Assembly (NCBI GenBank): GCA_002432945.1
Contig: DJHE01000002.1
Location: forward strand, 48,369-71,312
DNA from: Synergistaceae bacterium UBA5827
Lineage (GTDB): Bacteria; Synergistota; Synergistia; Synergistales; 79-D21
DNA: 22,944 nucleotides
Reading direction: 5' to 3'
Position numbers and translations under genes: made by a program. Position 1 is the first letter of the stretch. Each line of letters begins with the position of its first letter. The notes under the pieces are model-generated. The model searched no databases. It worked only from the letters and a program-made list of their open reading frames with translations, and was not told the origin of the DNA. Shown in pieces: positions 1-6,773 of this stretch.

Positions 1-1
1 A

Positions 2-616
2 ACCCATCATGGCTTGCTGGACGTCTGCTGGGGGAGAGTGATACCCGGCCTGGCCGTCATGGCCCCAAGAGACGCCGAGGAAGCCCGTTTCATGCTTTCA
101 GAATCGCATCTGCGGGGCAAGCCCGCGATGATCCGTTTCCCGCGCGGGACGGCAGCCTTATCCCTCAGCAGGGAAAAGAGTCCCTCGACTGGCACCGGTT
201 GGGGAAAAGCGGAAACCCTGGTCGAAGGAGACGGAACCTGGACCGTCATGGCTTACGGGAAAACCGTTCCGCTTGCGCTTGAAATACACGACCTTGCTGC
301 ATCCATGGGGTTCGCAAAACCTTCCGTGGTGGACCTGCGATTCGTCGAACCCGCGGACTGGGACATGATCGAGTCGAATCTGGAAAGGATGAACGTCTCC
401 TGCATCCTTGAGGACGGTTACCGTAAAGGAGGCTTCGGCGAGGCTGTCGCGGCAAGGGCAAACCAGATTGGCGCCCTTTCGAAGGTCCTTCGCTACGGTG
501 TTCCCGATTGTTACGTTTTCCAGGCCACGGTGGAGGAGCAATGGAAAACCTGCGGACTGACGGCCGCTAAAATCCTGGAGAATTGCCTTGCATCGCTCGA
601 AAGACCGGCTCGATAA
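2..616 (+). CDS. dxs: 1-deoxy-D-xylulose-5-phosphate synthase, C-terminal part (cut by window edge)
   Basis: This is the last ~204 residues of a DXS, the thiamine-diphosphate enzyme that condenses pyruvate with glyceraldehyde-3-phosphate in the first step of the non-mevalonate isoprenoid pathway. The frame is open from base 2 and begins THHGLLDV, matching the family's conserved T-H-x-G-x-x-D stretch at the start of the pyrimidine-binding domain region. VIPGLAVMAPRDAEE and KPAMIRFPRG follow, as expected. The C-terminal transketolase-like domain is complete, with VVDLRFVEP and EDGYRKGGFGEAV matching the family's DARFxKP and EEGxxxGGFG. The N-terminal ThDP-binding part lies upstream of the window. 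The stop TAA lies 29 bases inside the next gene, so translation is probably coupled. In Bacillus-type genomes dxs also precedes tlyA. Confidence 0.93.
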   Translation, partial: THHGLLDVCWGRVIPGLAVMAPRDAEEARFMLSESHLRGKPAMIRFPRGTAALSLSREKSPSTGTGWGKAETLVEGDGTWTVMAYGKTVPLALEIHDLAASMGFAKPSVVDLRFVEPADWDMIESNLERMNVSCILEDGYRKGGFGEAVAARANQIGALSKVLRYGVPDCYVFQATVEEQWKTCGLTAAKILENCLASLERPAR

Positions 617-1451
617 AATCCTTGTCGAAAGAGGACTAGCCTCGACCCGTGCAAGGGCCCAGTCTTTGATCATGGCTGGCAGGGTAAAAGTTGACGGAAA
701 CAGGACAGAAAAGGCCGGCCAGATAGTCGGGATCGATAGTGCACTGGAAGTTTCGGGAAACGAGTCCGAATGGGTAAGCCGGGGGGCCTACAAACTGATC
801 AGGGGCCTCGACGTTTTCAATATCAACCCAGAAGGACTCGAGTGCATGGACGTGGGAGCATCGACGGGGGGGTTTACTGAGGTCCTTCTGTCCCGAAAGG
901 CTTCCAGAGTTTTCGCCGTGGATGTAGGATACGGGCAATTGGCCTGGAAACTTCGTAACGACCCGAGAGTCGTCGTCATGGAACGAACGAATGCACGTTT
1001 CCTGAGTCCGGGACAATTCCCCGGGCCTCTGGATTTGATCGTTGTCGACGCATCGTTCATCTCACTGCGCCTTCTTTTGCCACCCCTAATAGAGCTCCTG
1101 ACGCCAGAAGGCGAAATGGTGCTATTGATCAAGCCTCAATTTGAAGCGGGTAGGGGAAGGGTTGGCAAGGGCGGGGTAATTCGTTCATCTAAAATTCATT
1201 TGCAGGTCCTCGAGGAATTCTGTGCTTTTGCAGGATCATTGGAAGAAATTGCCCTGGCTGGCCTGACATGGTCTCCGATCAAGGGTCCAAGCGGTAACAT
1301 CGAGTTTCTTGCCCACCTGGTCCTCCGGAAGGGAAGCGAGATACCCGTTGTCGACCCGGGAGAACTCGTGACGAAGGTCGTATCGGAAGCAACCCTGGCA
1401 CTCGCAAGGGAACATGACGGAAGCGAGAGAGAAAGGGAGAATGAGTCATGA
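588..1451 (+). CDS. tlyA: TlyA family 16S/23S rRNA (cytidine-2'-O)-methyltransferase
   Basis: The product has 287 residues, normal for TlyA, which 2'-O-methylates cytidines of 16S and 23S rRNA using S-adenosylmethionine. An S4 RNA-binding domain fills about residues 5-67 (RLDKILVERGLASTRARA, then GRVKVDG). An FtsJ/RrmJ-type methyltransferase domain follows, with the SAM-binding glycine motif DVGASTGGF at 88-96. Candidate members of the K-D-K-E catalytic set are K69 (in SRGAYKL), D154 (in VVDASF), K182 (in IKPQFE) and a glutamate in GNIEF. The start is TTG at 588, with TGGAG about 8 bases upstream; the S4 domain begins at once after it, so no later start is acceptable. It overlaps dxs by 29 bases and nadK by 4 (ATGA). 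Haemolysin annotations for this family are misleading. Confidence 0.93.
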   Translation: MHRSKDRLDKILVERGLASTRARAQSLIMAGRVKVDGNRTEKAGQIVGIDSALEVSGNESEWVSRGAYKLIRGLDVFNINPEGLECMDVGASTGGFTEVLLSRKASRVFAVDVGYGQLAWKLRNDPRVVVMERTNARFLSPGQFPGPLDLIVVDASFISLRLLLPPLIELLTPEGEMVLLIKPQFEAGRGRVGKGGVIRSSKIHLQVLEEFCAFAGSLEEIALAGLTWSPIKGPSGNIEFLAHLVLRKGSEIPVVDPGELVTKVVSEATLALAREHDGSERERENES

Positions 1452-2314
1452 AAGGAAAAATCGGGCTTCTAATCAATCCTCAAAAACCCAAGGCACTTGA
1501 AATGGGCAAACGGCTCCTGCTCTGGGGAAGCGAAAAAGGGATATCCTTTCTTGCTCCTCCTCACGAAGCGGCAGTCCTGGGAATCCCGGGAATCTCGGAC
1601 GAAGACTGGAAAACACAGGTCGAGTTTGCCATTGTCCTTGGAGGAGATGGAACCTTCCTAAGGGCCGCGCGGTATGTACTCGGAAGGGACATCCCCCTCT
1701 ACGGCATCAATGTCGGCCGCCTGGGTTTTTTGGCTTCCGGCAATCCCAACCAGGCAGAGAACGATATCGAGACGATCCTGGAAGGGCGGTTCACAACACA
1801 GAAAAGACGATTGCTCAAGGGAACCGTCACCAGGGGAGGATCGCTCGTTCACGAGGTCTACGCCCTCAATGACCTCGTCGTGACGAAAGGAGCCTTTGCA
1901 AGGGTGATCACCCTCCAGATCTTTGTCGGGAACAGGCCCCTCAGCATCATGACGGGAGATGGACTTATCCTTTCAACGCCAACCGGTTCAACAGGTTACG
2001 CCCTTTCGGCCGGGGGACCGATCGTGCCTCCCCATGTCCCCTGTATGCTGCTTGTCCCGATCTGCGCCCACACTCTTTACGCCCGAGCAATGGTTTTCGG
2101 CGACGGGGACACAATCCAGGTCATCCCGAGGGGAGACCATCGGGACATGATGCTGACCCAGGACGGACAGCTAGGTTACGAACTCCTTCCCGGGGACCGC
2201 ATCGATGTTTCCCTCTCAAAGGAAAAATCCGTCAATATCATCCTTCTCCCCGACAGGGATTACTACGACCTCCTGCTGGAGAAATTCCAGTGGGGGCAAA
2301 ACGTCATCGAATAA
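1448..2314 (+). CDS. nadK: NAD kinase
   Basis: NAD kinase phosphorylates NAD at the 2'-OH of its adenosine ribose to make NADP. The product is 288 residues long, typical of the bacterial enzyme. The ATP/NAD motif GGDGTFLRAAR is at about 65-75, the NVGRLGFL strand at 88-95, the ND pair at 141-142, and the signature TPTGSTGYALSAGGP at 177-191. ICAHTLYARAMV matches the conserved I-C-x-H-x-L-x-x-R region. The ATG overlaps the tlyA stop as ATGA and is preceded by AGGGAG about 7 bases upstream. The gene ends in TAATG with recN. In Firmicutes an arginine repressor gene often lies nearby between tlyA and recN; none is present here. Confidence 0.95.
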   Translation: MKGKIGLLINPQKPKALEMGKRLLLWGSEKGISFLAPPHEAAVLGIPGISDEDWKTQVEFAIVLGGDGTFLRAARYVLGRDIPLYGINVGRLGFLASGNPNQAENDIETILEGRFTTQKRRLLKGTVTRGGSLVHEVYALNDLVVTKGAFARVITLQIFVGNRPLSIMTGDGLILSTPTGSTGYALSAGGPIVPPHVPCMLLVPICAHTLYARAMVFGDGDTIQVIPRGDHRDMMLTQDGQLGYELLPGDRIDVSLSKEKSVNIILLPDRDYYDLLLEKFQWGQNVIE

Positions 2315-3948
2315 TGACCCCCCAAGGCGGCCTTTCCGAGTTTTCCGTCCAGAATATCGGTGGGATCCAGAAAGCCCGGCTTTTGCTTCATGGCCGATTT
2401 ATCGCCGTGACCGGTGAAAGCGGGGCTGGCAAGAGCAGCCTGGTCCGCGCACTGGAATACTTGGCCGGGAAGAGAGCTCAAACTTCCTCGATCCGTCATG
2501 GTTTCGATGAAGGAGAGGTCTGGGGACTTTTTCGCGGCGAGCCGGGTGCAGCGGAAGAACTTGTTGGCAGGATCCTATCGCGTAGCGGAAGAAACCGGAA
2601 CTATCTCGGGGAACAGATGGCCCCCTTCGCGCGCCTGCGAGATTTTACCCAAAGCCGCATCGGCATCCAGAGCCAGTTCTCCCAGCTCGACCTCCTGGAA
2701 ACGAAGCGACAGAGGGATCTCCTGGATAGTTGCGGGGGAGATAAGTCACTTCTTCTCCGGAGACAGTTGGCCAGCCACTTTGATAAGGCGATTAGCCTTG
2801 AAAAGGAGCTTGCCGCCTTGCAGGAAAAGCGCAAGGAGATCGACAGGACCTTCCAGGACGCAGAAACCGTTTTGGAAGCAACTCGCAGGCTACGCCTCGA
2901 CGACGGCAACGAAGAAGGTTGGAAAGCGGAGCTTTCCACGATAGAACAGTTCCTTTCCCTCCAGAGGAAACTTCGGGAAACGGCAAGCCGTTTCCTCGGA
3001 TCTGCTTCCGGCGGGGGAATCGGCGACGAGATCCAGCAATGGGTCCGCGAGATGGCCGAGCTTATTCCACCGTCACGGCAGGAGCGTTTCGGAACCTGCG
3101 CAGAAAACATCCTGAGGGGATTGCAGGAAATGGAAAGCCTGTCTCGCCTTGCTCTCTCGGATAGTGCCACGACAGAAGCGGAGGAACGGCGCGATCTCCT
3201 TGAAAACCGGCTGGGAACCCTAAGGAAGCTCAAACGAATGGCTCGAGTGGAATCCCTGGAGGAGTTGCTGGATTTCTGCGATAAGGCCGAGGAAAACCTG
3301 CGATGGATGCGCACTAGTTCTGCCGAGCTCGAGTCGTTGCTGGGACTTTGCCGGGATGCAAGAAAAGACGTATCGGATGCGGCCCTGGCCCTCCGCGAGC
3401 AGCGCAAATGGGGGGCAACTCAACTGGAAGAGGTCGTCACCGCCCATCTGGGTGACTTGGCCATGGAGTCATTCCGGTTTGGGATCACGTTGAAAAACTT
3501 GGGAAAAATCCGTCCCAGTGGAGCGGATGAGATCGAGTTCACACTCTCAAGCGGTAGCCTGAGCGGTCCTATCATCCGGGTTGCATCGGGGGGAGAACTG
3601 AGCCGGATGCTCCTGGCCCTGCAAATGTCACTTCCAGACGGACAGCTGCCAGGAACATTGGTCTTCGACGAGGTTGAAGCAGGACTCGGAGGCCGTTCTG
3701 CACTTCTGGCAGGTTTCAAGCTCAAGGAACTTTCCAACCGATGCCAGGTCATTCTCGTCACCCACGAGGCGGTCATCGCTGCGCAAGCGGACCAGCATTT
3801 CGTCGTCCGCCGCTCCGGCACCCTGACTACCGTCCTTGAAGTCACCGGTGTCGAGAGGTCCATCGAAATCGCGAGAATGCTTTCCGGAGACCCCGATTCA
3901 CCCGAAGCCCTGGAACACGCGACCGTTCTCCTGAAAAACCAGGCATAA
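2314..3948 (+). CDS. recN: DNA repair protein RecN
   Basis: RecN is an SMC-like ATPase that acts in the cytoplasm in recombinational repair of double-strand breaks. Its 544 residues are close to the usual ~550. The Walker A motif GESGAGKSS lies near residue 31. Q-rich GIQSQFSQLDLL and the family's RQRDLLD follow. A long central coiled-coil region is rich in E, K, R and L. Near the C terminus are the ABC signature SGGELSRMLLAL, the Walker B strand TLVFDEVEAGLGG and the H-loop VTHEA. I chose ATG 2314, which overlaps the nadK stop by one base. An in-frame GTG at 2290, with CTGGAG 8 bases upstream, is a real alternative and would add eight residues. The next gene lies 118 bases on behind its own promoter, so recN ends this unit. 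Confidence 0.92.
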   Translation: MTPQGGLSEFSVQNIGGIQKARLLLHGRFIAVTGESGAGKSSLVRALEYLAGKRAQTSSIRHGFDEGEVWGLFRGEPGAAEELVGRILSRSGRNRNYLGEQMAPFARLRDFTQSRIGIQSQFSQLDLLETKRQRDLLDSCGGDKSLLLRRQLASHFDKAISLEKELAALQEKRKEIDRTFQDAETVLEATRRLRLDDGNEEGWKAELSTIEQFLSLQRKLRETASRFLGSASGGGIGDEIQQWVREMAELIPPSRQERFGTCAENILRGLQEMESLSRLALSDSATTEAEERRDLLENRLGTLRKLKRMARVESLEELLDFCDKAEENLRWMRTSSAELESLLGLCRDARKDVSDAALALREQRKWGATQLEEVVTAHLGDLAMESFRFGITLKNLGKIRPSGADEIEFTLSSGSLSGPIIRVASGGELSRMLLALQMSLPDGQLPGTLVFDEVEAGLGGRSALLAGFKLKELSNRCQVILVTHEAVIAAQADQHFVVRRSGTLTTVLEVTGVERSIEIARMLSGDPDSPEALEHATVLLKNQA

Positions 3949-3952
3949 TCGC

Positions 3953-3981
3953 TTGACGTACACCTCGAAGGCCTATAAAAT
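3953..3981 (+). promoter_or_regulatory. Probable sigma-70-type promoter for rplU-rpmA
   Basis: TTGACG (3953-3958) and TAAAAT (3976-3981) are separated by 17 bases, a near-consensus housekeeping promoter. It begins only 4 bases past the recN stop, in the one non-coding gap ahead of the ribosomal genes. An overlapping TATAAA at 3974-3979 would give 15-base spacing and is less likely. Transcription would start near 3988 and leave a leader of about 80 nt. Confidence 0.7.
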
Positions 3982-4005
3982 TCAAAAGCTGTCAATGTAT
4001 CGCTT

Positions 4006-4043
4006 GGGAAGGGCCTTAAGTGCCTTTGGCCGCCCTTTTTCCC
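4006..4043 (+). promoter_or_regulatory. Structured rplU leader: hairpin followed by a T run (possible attenuator)
   Basis: AAGGGC (4009-4014) pairs with GCCCTT (4032-4037), and GGG 4006-4008 can pair with CCC 4041-4043 across a bulge. The enclosed segment contains GGCC repeats that can form alternative small stems. The 3' arm runs straight into a T stretch (to 4040), as in an intrinsic terminator, and lies just before the ribosome-binding site AGGAGG at 4050-4055. Structured leaders that let L21 control its own synthesis are known upstream of rplU in Firmicutes. I infer a similar role from position and have not matched the structure. Confidence 0.45.
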
Positions 4044-4066
4044 AGCGGGAGGAGGAACACGCTTAA

Positions 4067-4378
4067 ATGTATGCAGTGATCGAAACAGGTGGTAAGCAGT
4101 ATCGTGTGGCACCGGGCGAAGTGATCCGTGTGGAGAAGATGGACGTAGAGCCGGGGACCTCAGTCAACCTCGGGAAAGTCCTTCTCTTCGCGGATGAGAA
4201 CGACGTCAAGGTTGGGAACCCCGTCCTGGAATCGGCGAGCGTCGAGGGGACAGTTCTCGGGCATGGCAAGGAGCCGAAAGTGTGGATCTTCCATTACAAG
4301 AGGAAGAAGAACTATCGCAGGCTTCGGGGTCACCGTCAGGATTTCACGGACGTCCGTATCGACGCCGTTCGCGGCTAG
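4067..4378 (+). CDS. rplU: 50S ribosomal protein L21
   Basis: L21 is a small beta-barrel protein of the large ribosomal subunit that binds 23S rRNA. The 103 residues match its usual length. The N terminus MYAVIETGGKQYRV is diagnostic, and VGxP-type VKVGNPVLESASVEGTV plus the basic KRKKNYRRLRGHRQ segment near the C terminus complete the fold. AGGAGG lies 11 bases before the ATG. It is the first gene after a promoter and a structured leader, and is followed 27 bases later by rpmA. Confidence 0.97.
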   Translation: MYAVIETGGKQYRVAPGEVIRVEKMDVEPGTSVNLGKVLLFADENDVKVGNPVLESASVEGTVLGHGKEPKVWIFHYKRKKNYRRLRGHRQDFTDVRIDAVRG

Positions 4379-4405
4379 TCAAGGCGCGGACACAGGAGGT
4401 AAATT

Positions 4406-4663
4406 ATGGCACACAAAAAAGGACAAAGCAGCAGCACAAACGGTCGAGATACTATCGGAAAGCGGCTTGGACTCAAGCGCCATGACGGCCAGGTTGTCAA
4501 TGCGGGAACGATTCTAGTCCGCCAGAGGGGAACTAAAATCCACCCTGGTGAGAACGTGGGTCGAGGACGCGACGACACTCTTTTTGCCCTGAAAACAGGA
4601 ACCGTTCGTTTCCTGATGCGATGCGGCCGCAAGGAAGCCCGTATCGAAACGGTTACGGCCTGA
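4406..4663 (+). CDS. rpmA: 50S ribosomal protein L27
   Basis: L27 sits near the peptidyl-transferase centre, with its N-terminal tail reaching toward the tRNA ends. The 85 residues begin MAHKKGQSSSTNGRD and contain ILVRQRGTKIHPGENVGRG, the family hallmark. There is no extra N-terminal peptide before AHKKG. The Prp-type cysteine protease gene that lies between rplU and rpmA in Firmicutes with an extended L27 is also absent, which is consistent. AGGAGG is 6 bases before the ATG. A strong hairpin follows the stop. Confidence 0.97.
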   Translation: MAHKKGQSSSTNGRDTIGKRLGLKRHDGQVVNAGTILVRQRGTKIHPGENVGRGRDDTLFALKTGTVRFLMRCGRKEARIETVTA

Positions 4664-4696
4664 CTTGAGCCACCCTTTAAGCTTCGGCAGAATCGG

Positions 4697-4727
4697 GAAA
4701 GGGGCCTCCTGGGGCCCCTTTCTCTTT
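4697..4727 (+). terminator. Hairpin terminator after rpmA
   Basis: GAAAGGGGCC (4697-4706) and GGCCCCTTTC (4713-4722) form a perfect 10-bp stem with a 6-nt loop, followed by a short, imperfect T tract (TCTTT). The weak tract suggests partial termination, which would let some transcripts run into obgE. No clear separate promoter is seen between 4728 and the obgE start, only a short GTGCA/TGCAC inverted repeat at 4741-4752. Confidence 0.75.
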
Positions 4728-4768
4728 CGGGACAGTTCTTGTGCAGTTGCACTTGCGAGGTGTGACAG

Positions 4769-6115
4769 TTGAAATTTCTTGACATTGCGAACATCTCGGT
4801 CCGTTCTGGACATGGCGGGGACGGTTGCATGAGTTTCCGAAGAGAAAAATATATCCCCAAGGGGGGACCGGACGGCGGAAACGGCGGTCGGGGAGGAAAC
4901 GTCTATCTCGAAGCCACGACGTCCCTCCAGACCCTTGCTGATTTCGAATTCGAAAGGCGTTTCGCCGCTGAATCCGGCCGCCCAGGACAAGGTGCCCGGA
5001 AAAATGGGCGTATGGGGGAAGATATTGTCATCCCCGTTCCATGCGGAACACTGGTGTTTGATGCCAGCTCTTCCGAGCCCCTTGCGGACCTTGTCGAACC
5101 GGGAGATCGTTTTCTTGCTGCCCGGGGCGGTAGAGGCGGCCGCGGGAACACGGTTTTTGCAAGTTCATCGCGTAGGGCCCCACGGTTTTGCGAAAATGGC
5201 ATGCCGGGAGAAGAGCGGACGCTGCGGCTGGAACTCAAGCTGATCGCCGACGTGGGCCTTGTGGGCTTGCCCAACGCAGGCAAATCAAGCCTTCTCGCTG
5301 CCCTTTCCAAGGCCCAGCCAAAGATTGCCGCTTACCCCTTCACGACACTATCCCCAAATCTCGGCGTTCTTGCCGTGGATGACGAAAGGGTTGTTCTTGC
5401 CGATGTGCCAGGCCTCATCGAAGGCTCCCACCTCAACCTCGGCCTCGGGCTTGCTTTCCTGCGCCACATCGAACGGACACGCTTCCTGGTCCACGTCCTC
5501 GACTTCTCAGAGGGAACAGACCTAACCTCGCTTATCAGCCAATGGGAAACCGTCAGGGAAGAGTTCAGGCAATACAACGAGACCCTTCTTGAAACCCCGA
5601 CCCTGGTCGCCGGCAACAAGATCGACCTGCTGGAGAACAATGAACTTGTGGAGGAAGCCTGTGCAGAATTCGAAAAGAAGGGTTTCCGGTTCTTTCCGAT
5701 CAGCGCGCTGACCGGCGAGGGAATCGAAAGCCTCGCGGAGGCGATCGTCGACTGGTCGAGATCCTTCCCGCGCCCATCAGGAGAAACTCGCCTCATCGCC
5801 CTCCAGGAAGAGGATGACCGCCCGGCCGGGCGCCAGTCCCGAAGGAGGGATATCGTCCAGATCATCCGCCTCCGGGCCAAAGGTGGATATCGTGTGATTC
5901 ACCCCCGATTGGAAGAGGCTGTCCTAAGGTACAATTTTGAGCAGGATGAAGCGATCCACAGGTTCTCGATCCTTCTGGCCCGCTACCGGGTGGAAGACCT
6001 CCTCGAAGAAGCAGGAGCACAGGAAGGGGACCTGGTTTTCGTCGGAGAAGCGGAATTTACATTCAAACCCGAAAAAGCCATTGAACAACCCTCCAAGGAA
6101 AACGGAGAAGCCTGA
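4769..6115 (+). CDS. obgE: GTPase Obg/CgtA
   Basis: Obg is a conserved GTPase that binds the 50S subunit and takes part in ribosome assembly and stress signalling. Its 448 residues fall into three domains. The glycine-rich Obg fold covers 1-156 (GGPDGGNGGRGG at 32-43; GGRGGRGN at 120-127). The G domain has G1 GLPNAGKSS (166-174), G3 DVPGLIEG (212-219), G4 NKID (283-286) and G5 SALTGEG (312-318). The C-terminal OCT domain spans about 360-435. Switch II reads SHLNLGLG where many members have a shorter-side-chain S/A-E-G-x-G-L-G run, a mild variation. The TTG start at 4769 has GAGGTG 6 bases upstream, and the Obg fold starts at once. A short acidic/basic tail follows the OCT domain. nadD follows in the same frame. 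Confidence 0.96.
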   Translation: MKFLDIANISVRSGHGGDGCMSFRREKYIPKGGPDGGNGGRGGNVYLEATTSLQTLADFEFERRFAAESGRPGQGARKNGRMGEDIVIPVPCGTLVFDASSSEPLADLVEPGDRFLAARGGRGGRGNTVFASSSRRAPRFCENGMPGEERTLRLELKLIADVGLVGLPNAGKSSLLAALSKAQPKIAAYPFTTLSPNLGVLAVDDERVVLADVPGLIEGSHLNLGLGLAFLRHIERTRFLVHVLDFSEGTDLTSLISQWETVREEFRQYNETLLETPTLVAGNKIDLLENNELVEEACAEFEKKGFRFFPISALTGEGIESLAEAIVDWSRSFPRPSGETRLIALQEEDDRPAGRQSRRRDIVQIIRLRAKGGYRVIHPRLEEAVLRYNFEQDEAIHRFSILLARYRVEDLLEEAGAQEGDLVFVGEAEFTFKPEKAIEQPSKENGEA

Positions 6116-6121
6116 TCCCGG

Positions 6122-6133
6122 AAGGGGAGAGGA
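6122..6133 (+). promoter_or_regulatory. Ribosome-binding site that fixes a CTG start for nadD
   Basis: AAGGGGAGAGGA contains GGAG at 6126-6129, seven bases before CTG 6137. No comparable site precedes the first in-frame ATG at 6176. Between the obgE stop (6113-6115, same frame) and 6176 there is no in-frame ATG, GTG or TTG, so this site points to CTG as the initiator. Confidence 0.6.
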
Positions 6134-6136
6134 CAT

Positions 6137-6766
6137 CTGAGCCAGACATTTCTCGGGCGCAATCGAGTCGGCATCATGGGGGGAACATTCGACCCCATCC
6201 ACTTCGGGCACCTTGTCTCGGCAGAGGAAGCGTACTTCGCCCTCGGTCTTTCGGAAGTGATTTTCGTTCCCACGGGCAACCCGCCGCATAAGAGGGCAAA
6301 GCTCGTTTCCTCGGCAGAGGATCGTTATACGATGACGCTTCTTGCTACCCTGGACAATCCGCACTTCAAGGTTTCACGCCTTGAAATCGACAGGGGAGGA
6401 GACAGCCACACTGTGGATACCCTGCGGGAGATGCGCCATTGGTACGCCCCGGGAAGCACCGAACTTTACTTCATCACGGGGCTGGACGGTGTCCTTGACA
6501 TCCTCTCGTGGAAAGAGCCTTACGAAATCGTCGAGTTATGCCAGATCGTGGCCGCGAGCAGGCCCGGCTTCAATTCCTCCCGGATACGGGACTTGCCCGA
6601 ACCGATACAGAAGGCAATCATCCCGCTCGAAATTCCTCTCCTGGCGATCTCGAGCACCGAGATAAGGGAACGTGTCCTCGACGGGAAAAGCACACGGTAC
6701 CTGCTTCCCTGGACCGTAGAGCACTATATCTTCAAGAAAAGCCTATACATCCGAAACGGAAGGTGA
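6137..6766 (+). CDS. nadD: Nicotinate-nucleotide adenylyltransferase
   Basis: NadD joins ATP and nicotinate mononucleotide to form deamido-NAD in NAD synthesis. From CTG 6137 the product has 209 residues. RVGIMGGTFDPIHFGHL (10-26) is the nucleotidyltransferase alpha/beta-phosphodiesterase motif, with the first beta strand (RVGI) just before GGTFDP. GNPPHK is at 48-52 and ISSTEIRERV at 171-180. Starting at ATG 6176 would remove the strand that the family always has before the GG and would leave the protein without a ribosome-binding site. I therefore prefer CTG, which is inference from sequence and needs proof. The obgE stop lies 21 bases upstream in the same frame, and the next gene begins 7 bases after the nadD stop. 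Confidence 0.9.
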   Translation: MSQTFLGRNRVGIMGGTFDPIHFGHLVSAEEAYFALGLSEVIFVPTGNPPHKRAKLVSSAEDRYTMTLLATLDNPHFKVSRLEIDRGGDSHTVDTLREMRHWYAPGSTELYFITGLDGVLDILSWKEPYEIVELCQIVAASRPGFNSSRIRDLPEPIQKAIIPLEIPLLAISSTEIRERVLDGKSTRYLLPWTVEHYIFKKSLYIRNGR

Positions 6767-6773
6767 AAACCCG

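Noticed and set aside
2601..3407. 268-codon open frame on the - strand inside recN
   Set aside because: It is antisense to a clear RecN, is dominated by Ser and Arg from the mirror of codon bias, and has no recognisable motif.
4741..4752. GTGCA/TGCAC inverted repeat before obgE
   Set aside because: Only five base pairs with a two-base spacer and no adjoining promoter; too short to call an operator.
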